The notes: generated from the letters alone by a model not told the origin. A stretch of 11,583 nt of DNA from Iamia sp964643485 (GCA_964643485.1 CAZXRA010000122.1:1-11583); one strand, 5' to 3'; shown: positions 1 to 7,138, counted from the first letter of the stretch. Translations and numbers: made by a program.

Positions 1-75
1 GATTTGAACCCACGGTGGCTGTGACACCACAACGGTTTTCGAGACCGTCCCATTCGTCCGCTCTGGCAACCCTCC
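1..75 (-). tRNA. tRNA-Ser (anticodon CGA), 3' end cut by window edge
   Basis: Read on the minus strand, the gene begins at 75 with acceptor strand GGAGGGT. It continues with a D arm, an anticodon stem ACGGT/ACCGT closing the 7-nt loop CTCGAAA, a long variable arm typical of class II tRNAs, and the start of the T arm (GGTTCAAATC). The anticodon is CGA (complement of 39-41), reading serine codon UCG. The T-arm end, acceptor 3' strand and any CCA lie outside the window. It sits 66 nt downstream of tadA on the same strand, so it may be partly co-transcribed, but it has its own promoter-like boxes. The long variable arm with an NGA anticodon makes serine secure. Confidence 0.95.
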
Positions 76-83
76 GTCGGAAG

Positions 84-114
84 ACGTTAGCGGCTCGCTC
101 CCGGCCCTCCCCAA
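84..114 (-). promoter_or_regulatory. Probable promoter of tRNA-Ser(CGA)
   Basis: On the minus strand a TTGGGG box (114-109) is followed after 19 nt by TAACGT (89-84), which fits the TANNNT actinobacterial -10 pattern. Initiation about 7 nt later would fall at the mature tRNA 5' end (75). The match is by eye; the 19-nt spacer is slightly long. Confidence 0.4.
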
Positions 115-141
115 GGCCGATCCGCCCCGGACGGGTGGGTG

Positions 142-606
142 TCAGCGACGGCGGGCGGCGAAGAAGGCGGTGAGCAGGGCCGCGCTCTCCTCGGCCCGCA
201 CCCCGGCGGTGACGGCGGAGGTGTGGTTGAGGCGCACGTCGACGGCCACGTTGTAGAGCGAGCCCGTGGCTCCGGCCCGGGGGTCGTCGGCCCCGAACAC
301 GATGCGGGTCACCTGGGCCGCCCACGCCGCCCCGGCGCACATCGGGCACGGCTCCAGCGTCACGACCAGGGTGGCATCCCGGAGGCGCCGGTCGCCCACG
401 GCGGCGGCCGCGTCCCGGAGGGCCAGCACCTCGGCGTGGGCCGTCGGGTCGCCGGAGCCCTCCCGCTCGTTGCCCCGCCGGGCCACGACCCGGCCGTCCA
501 CCACGACCACGGCGCCCACCGGCACCTCGCCCCGCTCCCCGGCCGTGGCCGCCTCGGCCAGGGCCAGGCCCATGGCCTCGTCGTCGCTCAGCGGGGCGGC
601 GTCCAC
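142..606 (-). CDS. tadA: tRNA(adenine34) deaminase TadA
   Basis: TadA converts adenosine 34 of tRNA-Arg(ACG) to inosine in the cytoplasm, allowing one tRNA to read CGU, CGC and CGA. The 154-aa protein carries the full cytidine-deaminase-fold signature: zinc ligand and catalytic glutamate in HAE (H57, E59) and the zinc pair in PCPMC (C87, C90), at the same residue numbers as E. coli TadA. The substrate-specific segments EVPVGAV (27-33), DPTAHAE (53-59) and TLEPCPMCAGA (83-93) favour TadA over a free cytosine or guanine deaminase. The start is GTG at 606. It has no Shine-Dalgarno but has TAGGGT 7 nt upstream, suggesting a leaderless transcript; the ATG at residue 12 is a less likely alternative. 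It follows the ABC permease on the same strand by 78 nt, with a hairpin between them, so it is probably a separate transcription unit. Confidence 0.95.
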   Translation of the reverse strand: MDAAPLSDDEAMGLALAEAATAGERGEVPVGAVVVVDGRVVARRGNEREGSGDPTAHAEVLALRDAAAAVGDRRLRDATLVVTLEPCPMCAGAAWAAQVTRIVFGADDPRAGATGSLYNVAVDVRLNHTSAVTAGVRAEESAALLTAFFAARRR

Positions 607-613
607 CGGCCGG

Positions 614-619
614 ACCCTA
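614..619 (-). promoter_or_regulatory. -10 box for leaderless tadA
   Basis: TAGGGT on the minus strand (619-614) ends 7 nt before the GTG start at 606. That spacing puts transcription start on or next to the start codon. No purine-rich ribosome site and no clear -35 are visible. Confidence 0.45.
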
Positions 620-638
620 CCGACCGGCGGGGCGATCC

Positions 639-669
639 CCGGCCGCCCACCCGAGGAGGAGGCGGCCGG
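639..669. terminator. Hairpin between ABC permease and tadA
   Basis: A perfect 9-bp stem, CCGGCCGCC (639-647) with GGCGGCCGG (661-669), encloses a 13-nt loop. It lies 15 nt past the permease stop, in the position of a transcription terminator for the ABC operon. No T-run follows on the minus strand, so it would be a GC-rich terminator without U-tract or simply an mRNA-stabilising hairpin. Confidence 0.5.
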
Positions 670-684
670 GGAGGAGGGGCACCG

Positions 685-3219
685 TCAAGCCGAGGCGATG
701 GCGGTGAGGACGTCGGTGCGGGCGGCCCGGGCTGCCGGTCGGGCCGAGGCCAGGACGCCGGCGGCGGCACCGACGAGAGCGATGACGGCCAGCGTGGGGA
801 CGGGGACGGCCACCTGGTCGAAGTCGGAGCCGGCGGCGCTGATCACCATCCAGGCCCCGGCCACGCCCACGGCCAGGCCGACGAGCGTCCCCAGGGACGA
901 GACCATGATCGCCTCCCAGCGCACCATCGACCGCACCTGCCGGCGGGTCTGGCCCACGGCCCGGAGCAGCCCCAGCTCGTGGCGGCGCTCCAGGGTGGAG
1001 AGGGAGATGGTGTTGGCGATGCCCATGAGGGCGATCCCGATCGACAGGCCGAGCAGGACGTAGATCAGCAGCAGCATCTGGTCGACGCTGCGCCCCTGGG
1101 TCTCGGCGAACTCGGCCCGGGTCTCGATGGTGCTGCCGGGCCAGTCGGCCGCCGCCTCCTGGGCCGCGGCGTCGAGCTGCTCGGCACTGACGCCGGGGGC
1201 GGCCTTCAGCAGCATCTGGTTGGGGCCGAGCTGGGGGGCGTGGGGCGCCAGGGTGGTGATGTCCACGAAGTACGAACCGGCCAGGGTCGTCGTCTCGTAG
1301 ACGAGGCCGACGGTGAGCTCCTCGGACTGGCCGTCGATGTAGCCGACGGGCACCGTGTCGCCCAGGGCCAGCCCGTGGTCGTCGGCGTAGCCCTGGGAGA
1401 CGGCGATCTGGCCGGCACCCAGGTCGGCGGGGTCGCCCTGGGTGACGTCGAGGTCGATGACCTGGTCGAGCCCGGCGGCATTGGCGAACCCGAGGAAGTC
1501 GTCCTCCCCGGCGATCGTGGCCGGCATGCCGCCGATGCCCACGGCCGCCGCTGTCTCGGGCAGGTCGGCCAGCCGCTCCTGGAGCGACGGGGCCAGCCCG
1601 ACGAAGCCGTCGACGTCGGGCCCCGACACCACGACGTCGCCGGCGATCTGCTCGTCGATGATCGTGTCGAGGGAGGCCCGCACTGACGACGCCACCACGG
1701 TGAACAGGCCGACCACGGCCACCCCGATGATCAGGGCGGTGGCCGTGCTGCCCGTGCGGCGGGGGTTGCGCACGGCGTTGCGCCGGGCCATGAGACCGGT
1801 GACGCCCCGGAGGCGGGCCAGGGGGGCGCCCACCAGCCGCACCAGGGGCCCGGCCGCCCCCGGCGCCAGCACGATGGCGGCCAGCAGCAGCAGGGCGGCC
1901 CCCCCGCCGGCGGCCGTCGTGCTGGAGCTGTCGGTGGCGACGGCGCTGATGCCGAGGGCGGCCCCCACGGCCAGGATGACGAGGCCCACCGCGGTGCGGA
2001 CACGCCCGACGCGGCCGCCGTCGACGGCCATGTCCCGCAGGGCCGCCACCGGGGCAACTCGCGACGCCCGGCGGGCCGGGAGCAGGGCCGACACGACGGT
2101 GACGCCGGTGCCCACGGCCAGGGCGGTGGCGACGGTGCCGGCGCTCACCACCAGGGCTGACGAGCTCATGTTGGTGAAGCCGGCCATGAGGGCGCTCATC
2201 CCCGCGGCCAGGCCCATGCCGGCGAGCAGGCCGATGGCCGACCCGACGAGGCCCACGATGACGGCCTCGATCAGGGTCGAGCCGATCACCTGGCGGCGGG
2301 AGGCGCCGAGGGCCCGGAGGAGGGCGGCGTCCCGGGTCCGCTGGGCCACCACGATGGCGAAGGTGTTGTAGATGCTGAAGGCCCCGACGATCAGGGCGAT
2401 CAGGGCGAAGGCCAGCAGGGCGGGGCGGAGCACGCTCACGAAGTCCCGGCCGATCTGCTGGCTCTCCTCGGTGAGGGCGGCGCCGGTGATGGCCTCGACG
2501 TCGTCGGGGAGGGCTCGGCTGATGGCCGCGGTGACCTGGTCCTGGCCCATGCCCGGGTCGGCGGCGACGAGGAAGCTGTCCACCGTGCCCGGCGTGCCGC
2601 CCAGATGGGCGACGGCACCCTCCTCGCTGAACAGGGCCTGGGTGAGGGGGCCGGAGGAGTCGGCCGTGCCGTAGGTGGCGACACCGACGACGGTCACCTC
2701 CAGGGGTTCGGGGGTGAAGACCCGGGTGGTGTCGCCCACGCGCAGGTCACCCTGGCGGGCCGAGGCCCGGTCGATGACGACCTCCTCGGGCGCCTCGGGG
2801 GCGCGGCCGTCGGTGATCTTCCAGGGGTTCAGCTCGGGGACGGTGATCCACTCCGAGCCGACCTGGGGAGGTCCACCGCCACCGATGATCTCGCCGTCGG
2901 CCCCCTCGATTTGGGCCGTGCCGGTGCGGACGGGGGCCACAGCGGCCACCCCGTCGACGCCGGCGACGACGTCGCCCAGGGCAGCGTCGATCTCGCCCCG
3001 GGCGGCGTCGCCGAAGCCGAGATCGATGGACGACGACGAGCGGACGGCGGCGGCGGTGCCGGCCGTGCCCGTGGCGAACATGTCGTCGAAGTTCTTCTGG
3101 AAGGTGGCCACCATCACGAGGACGCCGGCCAGGAAGGCGATGCCGATGGCGACGGCGACGACGGTGGAGGTGAAGCGGCGGGCGTGGGCCCGGAGCGTGC
3201 GGAGGGAGATGCGCAGCAT
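685..3219 (-). CDS. MacB/FtsX-type ABC transporter permease
   Basis: This 844-aa inner-membrane protein has the two-module layout of actinobacterial MacB/FtsX-family permeases. It has an N-terminal helix (about 19-38), an extracytoplasmic MacB-type domain (about 40-262), and a first FtsX block of three helices (about 266-380) ending in LPARRASRVAPVAALRDM. Two central helices follow (about 408-425 and 438-455), then a linker RRNAVRNPRRTGST with a helix (about 492-510), a second extracytoplasmic domain (about 515-710), and a second FtsX block (about 714-825) ending in RPAARAARTDVLTAI. Both FtsX blocks contain the coupling sequence for the ATPase: TRDAALLRALGASRRQV (295-311) and RRHELGLLRAVGQTRRQV (745-762). 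Such proteins usually act as mechanotransmitters for lipoprotein, peptide or drug export rather than classical importers. The ATG at 3219 lies 39 nt after the ATPase gene. The substrate cannot be read from the sequence. Confidence 0.92.
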   Translation of the reverse strand: MLRISLRTLRAHARRFTSTVVAVAIGIAFLAGVLVMVATFQKNFDDMFATGTAGTAAAVRSSSSIDLGFGDAARGEIDAALGDVVAGVDGVAAVAPVRTGTAQIEGADGEIIGGGGPPQVGSEWITVPELNPWKITDGRAPEAPEEVVIDRASARQGDLRVGDTTRVFTPEPLEVTVVGVATYGTADSSGPLTQALFSEEGAVAHLGGTPGTVDSFLVAADPGMGQDQVTAAISRALPDDVEAITGAALTEESQQIGRDFVSVLRPALLAFALIALIVGAFSIYNTFAIVVAQRTRDAALLRALGASRRQVIGSTLIEAVIVGLVGSAIGLLAGMGLAAGMSALMAGFTNMSSSALVVSAGTVATALAVGTGVTVVSALLPARRASRVAPVAALRDMAVDGGRVGRVRTAVGLVILAVGAALGISAVATDSSSTTAAGGGAALLLLAAIVLAPGAAGPLVRLVGAPLARLRGVTGLMARRNAVRNPRRTGSTATALIIGVAVVGLFTVVASSVRASLDTIIDEQIAGDVVVSGPDVDGFVGLAPSLQERLADLPETAAAVGIGGMPATIAGEDDFLGFANAAGLDQVIDLDVTQGDPADLGAGQIAVSQGYADDHGLALGDTVPVGYIDGQSEELTVGLVYETTTLAGSYFVDITTLAPHAPQLGPNQMLLKAAPGVSAEQLDAAAQEAAADWPGSTIETRAEFAETQGRSVDQMLLLIYVLLGLSIGIALMGIANTISLSTLERRHELGLLRAVGQTRRQVRSMVRWEAIMVSSLGTLVGLAVGVAGAWMVISAAGSDFDQVAVPVPTLAVIALVGAAAGVLASARPAARAARTDVLTAIASA

Positions 3220-3233
3220 GATCGTTCTCGTTC

Positions 3234-3249
3234 CTCGGGTTCTCGGGTT
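3234..3249. repeat. Tandem 8-bp direct repeat in the ATPase-permease gap
   Basis: CTCGGGTT occurs twice without spacer (3234-3241 and 3242-3249), reading AACCCGAG twice on the coding strand just upstream of the permease start. Together with GAGGA and GAGAACGATC it forms the permease leader, which resembles the ATPase leader at 4039-4056. Confidence 0.75.
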
Positions 3250-3258
3250 GCGGCCGGG

Positions 3259-4038
3259 TCAGTCGCCGAACCGCTTGAGGCGGTCCAGGACGCGGGCGGC
3301 GGTCGGTTCGGTCATCTCGTCGACGAGGGAGCCGTCGGCGAGGAAGAGGACGCGATCGGCGTAGGCGGCGGCGACGGGGTCGTGGGTGACCATCACGACG
3401 GTCTGGCCCATGGTGTCGACGGCCCGACGCAGGAAGCCGAGCACCTCGGCCCCGGCCCGGGAGTCGAGGTTGCCGGTGGGCTCGTCGGCGAAGGTCACCT
3501 CGGGCCGGGCCAGCAGGGCCCGGGCCACGGCCACCCGCTGCTGCTGGCCGCCCGAGAGCTCGGAGGGCCTGTGGCCCAGGCGGTCGTGGAGGCCGACGGT
3601 GGCGACCACCTCCTGCATCCACGCCGGGTCGACCTTGCGTCCGGCCAGCAGGGCCGGGAGAGTCATGTTCTCGGCCGCGGTGAGGGTGGGCACCAGGTTG
3701 AACGACTGGAAGACGAAGCCGATCCGGTCGCGGCGCAGCTTGGTCAGCTCCCGGTCGGAGAGGGAGGCGAGGTCGATGCCGGCGATCTCGATGGAGCCCG
3801 ACGTGACGGTGTCCAGCCCGGCCAGGCAGTGGAGCAGGGTGGACTTGCCGGAGCCGGAGGGGCCCATGACGGCGACGAAGCTGCCCCGGGCCACGCCCAC
3901 GGTGACGTCGTCGAGGGCGGTGACGGCCGCCGGGCCGGAGCCGTAGACCTTCCGCACCAGGAAGGCGCGCACGGCGGCCGCCGGGGTCGGGTGGGGACCG
4001 GGCGCCGGGCGGGCAGGGGCGGGGGCGGTGGTGGGCAC
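3259..4038 (-). CDS. MacB/LolD-type ABC transporter ATP-binding protein
   Basis: This cytoplasmic ATPase powers the permease encoded immediately downstream. All nucleotide-binding motifs are present: Walker A GPSGSGKS (59-66), Q-loop Q111, the extended signature LSGGQQQR (161-168), Walker B VTFADE (181-186) with DEPTGNLD, and switch H219. The SGGQQQR and DEPTGNLDS segments are typical of the MacB/LolD/FtsE class. With the GTG at 4038 the protein is 259 aa. I chose this start because GAGGAGA lies 5 nt upstream, whereas an in-frame ATG at 4164 adds 42 low-complexity residues and has no ribosome site. The first 20 residues remain proline/alanine-rich and may be a linker or reflect an even later start. 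The gene lies 39 nt upstream of the permease, with which it surely forms an operon. Confidence 0.94.
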   Translation of the reverse strand: MPTTAPAPARPAPGPHPTPAAAVRAFLVRKVYGSGPAAVTALDDVTVGVARGSFVAVMGPSGSGKSTLLHCLAGLDTVTSGSIEIAGIDLASLSDRELTKLRRDRIGFVFQSFNLVPTLTAAENMTLPALLAGRKVDPAWMQEVVATVGLHDRLGHRPSELSGGQQQRVAVARALLARPEVTFADEPTGNLDSRAGAEVLGFLRRAVDTMGQTVVMVTHDPVAAAYADRVLFLADGSLVDEMTEPTAARVLDRLKRFGD

Positions 4039-4043
4039 GATCG

Positions 4044-4050
4044 TCTCCTC
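4044..4050 (-). promoter_or_regulatory. Shine-Dalgarno deciding the ATPase start
   Basis: GAGGAGA on the minus strand (4050-4044) lies 5 nt before the GTG at 4038. It is one of only two strong ribosome sites in the window and fixes the start of the ABC ATPase. Confidence 0.75.
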
Positions 4051-4147
4051 GGGTCGTGGACGTGCTCCGCCCATCGTCCGGGAACCCGGTCCCGACTTCG
4101 ATGGCGCTCGCCACCAGAGCCGGGGTGGAGGCGACCCACACCCCGGG

Positions 4148-4165
4148 GGTGGGGACAGCCCCACC
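4148..4165. repeat. 7-bp perfect hairpin beside the palindromic repeats
   Basis: GGTGGGG (4148-4154) pairs perfectly with CCCCACC (4159-4165) around the loop ACAG. It lies only 2 nt from the first 47-nt palindromic element, so three hairpins sit within 140 nt of the 4039-4290 gap. Apart from these and the ATPase ribosome site, I see nothing else in that gap and no clear promoter. Confidence 0.65.
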
Positions 4166-4167
4166 AG

Positions 4168-4214
4168 TTCTTGCGCCCGGACGTCGCTCCTGCAGCGACA
4201 TCTCGGCGCAAGAA
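4168..4214. repeat. 47-nt palindromic element, copy 1
   Basis: The outer arms TTCTTGCGCC (4168-4177) and GGCGCAAGAA (4205-4214) are perfectly complementary over 10 bp. The inner arms GTCGCT and AGCGAC pair over 6 bp around the loop CCTGC. The 5-nt segments between them can form three more pairs, giving one long imperfect hairpin. The copy at 4240-4286 is identical except in the 6-nt loop region. It resembles a REP/BIME-type extragenic palindrome; neither copy is in a real gene. Confidence 0.85.
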
Positions 4215-4239
4215 GCCGGCGGCCGGGCGGTGCTCTCAG

Positions 4240-4286
4240 TTCTTGCGCCCGGACGTCGCTCTCACGGCGACATCTCGGCGCAAGAA
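4240..4286. repeat. 47-nt palindromic element, copy 2
   Basis: This repeats copy 1 with a period of 72 nt. The outer 10-bp arms TTCTTGCGCC/GGCGCAAGAA and the segments CGGAC and ATCTC are unchanged, but the apical part reads CTCACG instead of CCTGCA, shortening the inner stem to GTCGC/GCGAC with a 7-nt loop. It begins 4 nt after the stop of the DUF4097 gene on the minus strand, so in the transcript it would be the first structure after that stop and could terminate transcription or protect the 3' end. Confidence 0.85.
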
Positions 4287-4290
4287 CCGA

Positions 4291-5130
4291 TCAGTCGGGT
4301 CCGTAGCGAACGACGACGTCCCCGGCGCCGGCCGAGGCCCGGATGATCCGCGGGCTCACGGGGTCGGTGCGCACGCTCACCTGCGATCCGCCCAGCCCGG
4401 CGTCGGCGTCGACCCGGTAGGCGGCCTCCCCGCGGGGCAGCACGACGGCGATGTGTCCGGCGCCGGCCGACGCATCGACCCACTCGGGGGGACGGGCGAA
4501 GTCGAGCTCGACGCTGCCCCCGCCGGCGTTGGCCGCGACCTGTGTCGAGCGGAGGTCACGGCCGATGACGGCCCCCCCGCCCACCCGGGCGTCGATGGGG
4601 CCCGACACCCGTTCCATCTCGGCCGCTCCGCCCCCGCTGCGGATGCGGATCGGCCCGGTCGTATCGGTGACGACGGCGTGGTCGGCGTCGATGACGAGCT
4701 CCACCTCCGGGGGGACGGCCAGGTCGACGTCGTGGTGGCAGATCACCGCCACCCCCCGGCAGGCGAAGCGCAGCTCCAACACCCCGTCGAGGATCCGCTG
4801 GGTGACCTTCGGCTGGTCGAAGGAGAAGTCGGAGTGGCGGATGATCCGGGCCTGGCCCTCGGGCCCGGGGTGGACGTCGATCGTTCCCGACACCTGGATG
4901 TCGACCCGGTCGAAGGCGCCGGTCACCGTGTCGTCGGCCCGCTCACTCGTCCGGACCAGCATTCCGGCCACCGAGTAGGCGGTGGTGGCGACCAGGCTCA
5001 CGGTGAGCAGGCCGCCGCCCAGCAGCAGGATGATGCGCACGGCGAGGAGGAACGGCGTCGACGGCGGTCGCCGCTCGCGCCGCCCCCTGGGCTGCCGCCC
5101 CCCGGCATCGCGGTCGGGGACGGCGGTCAC
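4291..5130 (-). CDS. Membrane-anchored DUF4097 (LiaG-like) protein
   Basis: The 279-aa protein has a basic cytoplasmic head (1-26), one membrane helix (about 27-53) and an extracytoplasmic region with the repetitive short-strand pattern of DUF4097/adhesin-like beta-helix proteins. Glycine-rich turns recur about every 20 residues: SGGGAAEM (165-172), GGGAVIG (184-190), NAGGGSVELDF (201-211), SAGAGHIAVVLP (221-232), and SAGAGDVVVRYG (266-277). C124 and C131 could form a disulfide outside the cell. The GTG at 5130 overlaps the response-regulator stop by 4 nt (GTGA), so the two are translationally coupled. Bacillus LiaG carries the same domain and also sits beside a two-component system that senses envelope damage. 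By analogy this may modulate or report envelope stress, but that is inference. Family assignment is by pattern, not by search. Confidence 0.75.
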   Translation of the reverse strand: MTAVPDRDAGGRQPRGRRERRPPSTPFLLAVRIILLLGGGLLTVSLVATTAYSVAGMLVRTSERADDTVTGAFDRVDIQVSGTIDVHPGPEGQARIIRHSDFSFDQPKVTQRILDGVLELRFACRGVAVICHHDVDLAVPPEVELVIDADHAVVTDTTGPIRIRSGGGAAEMERVSGPIDARVGGGAVIGRDLRSTQVAANAGGGSVELDFARPPEWVDASAGAGHIAVVLPRGEAAYRVDADAGLGGSQVSVRTDPVSPRIIRASAGAGDVVVRYGPD

Positions 5131-5777
5131 GGTGCCGCCTCCAGGTACTGGAGCACGGCGAGGACCCGGCGGTGGTCGGTGTCGGCGGGGGGTAGGTCGA
5201 GCTTCATGAAGATGTTCGACACGTGCTTCTCGACGGCGCCGTCGGACACGACGAGGGCGGCGGCGATGGCGCTGTTGCTGCGGCCCTCGGCCATCAGCTT
5301 GAGGACGTCGGTCTCGCGGGGGGTCAGCGCCTCCAGGGGGCTGCGGTGCCGGCTGGTGGCCAGGAGCTGCGACACCACGTCGGGGTCGAGGGCGGTGCCG
5401 CCCTGGCCGACCCGGCGGACGGCGTCGACGAAGTCGCGCACGTCGGCCACCCGGTCCTTGAGGAGGTAGCCGACGCCGACGGTGGAGCCGGCCAGGAGCT
5501 CGGTGGCGTAGCGCTCCTCGACCCACTGGGAGAGGACGAGCACGGCGATCTCGGGCCAGGCCGCTCGGATGGCGATGGCCGCTCGCAGCCCCTCGTCGGT
5601 GAAGGTCGGGGGCATCCGGACGTCGGTGACGACGATGTCGGGCCGCTCGGCGGCGACCACGGCCATGGCCTCGTCGGCGTCGCCGGCCGTGCCCACGACC
5701 TCCTCGCCGGCGTCGACGAGCAGGCGGATGATGCCTTCGCGCAGGAGGACGGAGTCCTCGACGATCACGATCCTCAC
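5127..5777 (-). CDS. NarL/LuxR-family two-component response regulator
   Basis: This 216-aa cytoplasmic regulator has a receiver domain (about 1-120) with acidic pocket E7/D8, phospho-acceptor D52 (in VVTDVRMPP), S83 at the switch position and K107 (in YLLKD). A LuxR-type helix-turn-helix follows (about 148-210): LTPRETDVLKLMAEGRSN, then AVEKHVSNIFMKL as recognition helix. D52 would be phosphorylated by the kinase encoded just upstream, promoting dimerisation and DNA binding. The GTG start at 5777 overlaps the kinase stop by 4 nt (GTGA), and its own stop overlaps the next start in the same way. The likely targets are this locus and the ABC operon, but no regulator box could be confirmed. Confidence 0.95.
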   Translation of the reverse strand: MRIVIVEDSVLLREGIIRLLVDAGEEVVGTAGDADEAMAVVAAERPDIVVTDVRMPPTFTDEGLRAAIAIRAAWPEIAVLVLSQWVEERYATELLAGSTVGVGYLLKDRVADVRDFVDAVRRVGQGGTALDPDVVSQLLATSRHRSPLEALTPRETDVLKLMAEGRSNSAIAAALVVSDGAVEKHVSNIFMKLDLPPADTDHRRVLAVLQYLEAAP

Positions 5778-7126
5778 GGCTGCGCTCCTGGGGTCGGGGG
5801 GTCGGGGGCCGGGGGTGGCGTGGTGGCGAAGGGGAGGGGCAGCTCGGCCCGGATCGACGTGGGTCCGCCCGGGGGGCTGGTGACCAGGAACGTGCCGTCC
5901 ACGGCCGCCACCCGGTCGGCCAGGCCCCGCAGGCCTGAGCCCCGCTCGGCGTGGGCCCCGCCGACCCCGTCGTCGCTGACCTCCACGAGGAGGGTCGGGC
6001 CGGTGTCGGCGACGAGGATCCGGGCCCGGCGGGCGCCGCTGTGGCGGGCCACGTTGGTGAGCGCCTCGGAGATGACGAAGTAGGCGATGCCCTCGATGGA
6101 GGGCGGGCAGCGCCGTTCGACCCGGACGTCGACCTCGACGGGAAGGGGCGCCCGCCCGGCCAGGCCGGCCACGGCGGCCGTGAGCCCCCGGTCGGTGAGC
6201 ACCGGCGGGTGCAGCCCCCGGGCCAGGTCGCGCAGCTCGACGAGGGCGTTCTTGGCCTCGCGGTGGGCCTCGTCGATGAGGGCCCGGGCCGCGACGGGAT
6301 CGTCGTCGAGCTTCTCCTTGGCCAGCCCCAGGCTCATGGCCAGGGCGACGAGGCGCTGCTGGGCTCCGTCGTGGAGGTCGCGCTCGATGCGTCGGCGTTC
6401 GGCCTCGGCCGCGTCGACCACCCCGGCCCGGCTGGCCTCCAGGTCACCGACTCGCTCGCGCAGCTCCTCGGCCTCGCTCCCGCCGAGGAGGCCGTCGGCC
6501 ATGCCGATGGTGAGCCGGCTCAAGCCCCGCGTCACCCACGGGGCGGTGAACAGCAGGCCGATGCCGACGACGCCGGCCACGGCGGCCTCACCGCCGGGTT
6601 CGACGTCCCACCACAGGATGTCGGCCCGGCCGGCGGGGACCCGGTCGACGTAGAGGGGCAGGGTGGCGAGGGCGACGCCGAGGGCCCAGGTGCCGAGGGC
6701 CACAGCTACGAAGATCACCGCCTTGGGCAGGTGGACCAGGTGGTAGCCGATCTCCTTCCACGTGGCCGCGGTGCGGAGGCGGGTGAAGCCCCGGCTGTAC
6801 CAGGGCCCTTCAAGGGGCTTGTGCGGGTTGGTGACCAGCACGCCAGGCACGGCGGCGAGGCGGAAGCGCTCGATGTGGCCCACCAGCCGGGCGGCGACGA
6901 GCAGGCACAGGAAGCTGATGACGGAGACGGGGATGACGGGCAGGGTGACCACGCTGAGCACGGCCAGGACCAGGACGGGCGTGGAGAGGATGCAGGCCGA
7001 CACCAGGTCGAGCACGAGGTGGACGAGGGCCACGTGGGTGCGGGGGGCGAGCGGCGCGACCAGCACCTGGCCGAGGGCGCGGGGCACGCTCGTCCGGGTC
7101 GGGGAGCTGGGCGCCAGGGTGGCCAT
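5774..7126 (-). CDS. Sensor histidine kinase, HisKA_3 (NarL/DesK/LiaS) type
   Basis: The 450-aa membrane kinase has hydrophobic helices at about 34-78 (two), 133-160 and 182-198. These match the 'putative sensor' membrane domain common in actinobacterial kinases, which has little extracytoplasmic loop and hence probably senses within the membrane. A coiled-coil linker (215-245) leads to the HisKA_3 dimerisation domain with phospho-acceptor H252 in ERDLHDGAQQRL. The ATPase domain has the N box EALTNVARHS (N358), G1 DDGVGG (385-390) and G2 GSGLRGLADR (396-405). A proline-rich tail of about 18 residues follows. It partners the response regulator that overlaps its stop. The ATG at 7126 has TAGGTT 6 nt upstream and no Shine-Dalgarno, consistent with a leaderless mRNA starting the operon. 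Confidence 0.95.
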   Translation of the reverse strand: MATLAPSSPTRTSVPRALGQVLVAPLAPRTHVALVHLVLDLVSACILSTPVLVLAVLSVVTLPVIPVSVISFLCLLVAARLVGHIERFRLAAVPGVLVTNPHKPLEGPWYSRGFTRLRTAATWKEIGYHLVHLPKAVIFVAVALGTWALGVALATLPLYVDRVPAGRADILWWDVEPGGEAAVAGVVGIGLLFTAPWVTRGLSRLTIGMADGLLGGSEAEELRERVGDLEASRAGVVDAAEAERRRIERDLHDGAQQRLVALAMSLGLAKEKLDDDPVAARALIDEAHREAKNALVELRDLARGLHPPVLTDRGLTAAVAGLAGRAPLPVEVDVRVERRCPPSIEGIAYFVISEALTNVARHSGARRARILVADTGPTLLVEVSDDGVGGAHAERGSGLRGLADRVAAVDGTFLVTSPPGGPTSIRAELPLPFATTPPPAPDPPTPGAQP

Positions 7127-7132
7127 GGGAGC

Positions 7133-7138
7133 AACCTA
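7133..7138 (-). promoter_or_regulatory. -10 box for leaderless kinase operon
   Basis: TAGGTT on the minus strand (7138-7133) ends 6 nt before the kinase ATG at 7126. A weak -35 (TGGCGA, 7161-7156) lies 17 nt further upstream. Transcription would begin at or beside the A of the start codon. The same hexamer precedes the SRP RNA gene. Confidence 0.5.

Noticed and set aside
1..75. tRNA-Ser genes as phage or island attachment sites
   Set aside because: No integrase, no direct repeat of the tRNA 3' end and no change in composition are visible next to either tRNA-Ser.
139..1686. 515-residue open frame on the plus strand
   Set aside because: It is antisense to tadA and the ABC permease; both are firmly identified by motifs.
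4168..4286. CRISPR-like pair of repeats
   Set aside because: There are only two copies, each is itself a long palindrome, the 25-nt interval is GC-rich filler, and no cas genes are present.
2605..5469. 954-residue open frame on the plus strand
   Set aside because: It lies antisense to five convincing genes, is dominated by Gly, Asp, Val and Arg typical of GC-rich antisense frames, and matches no family I know.
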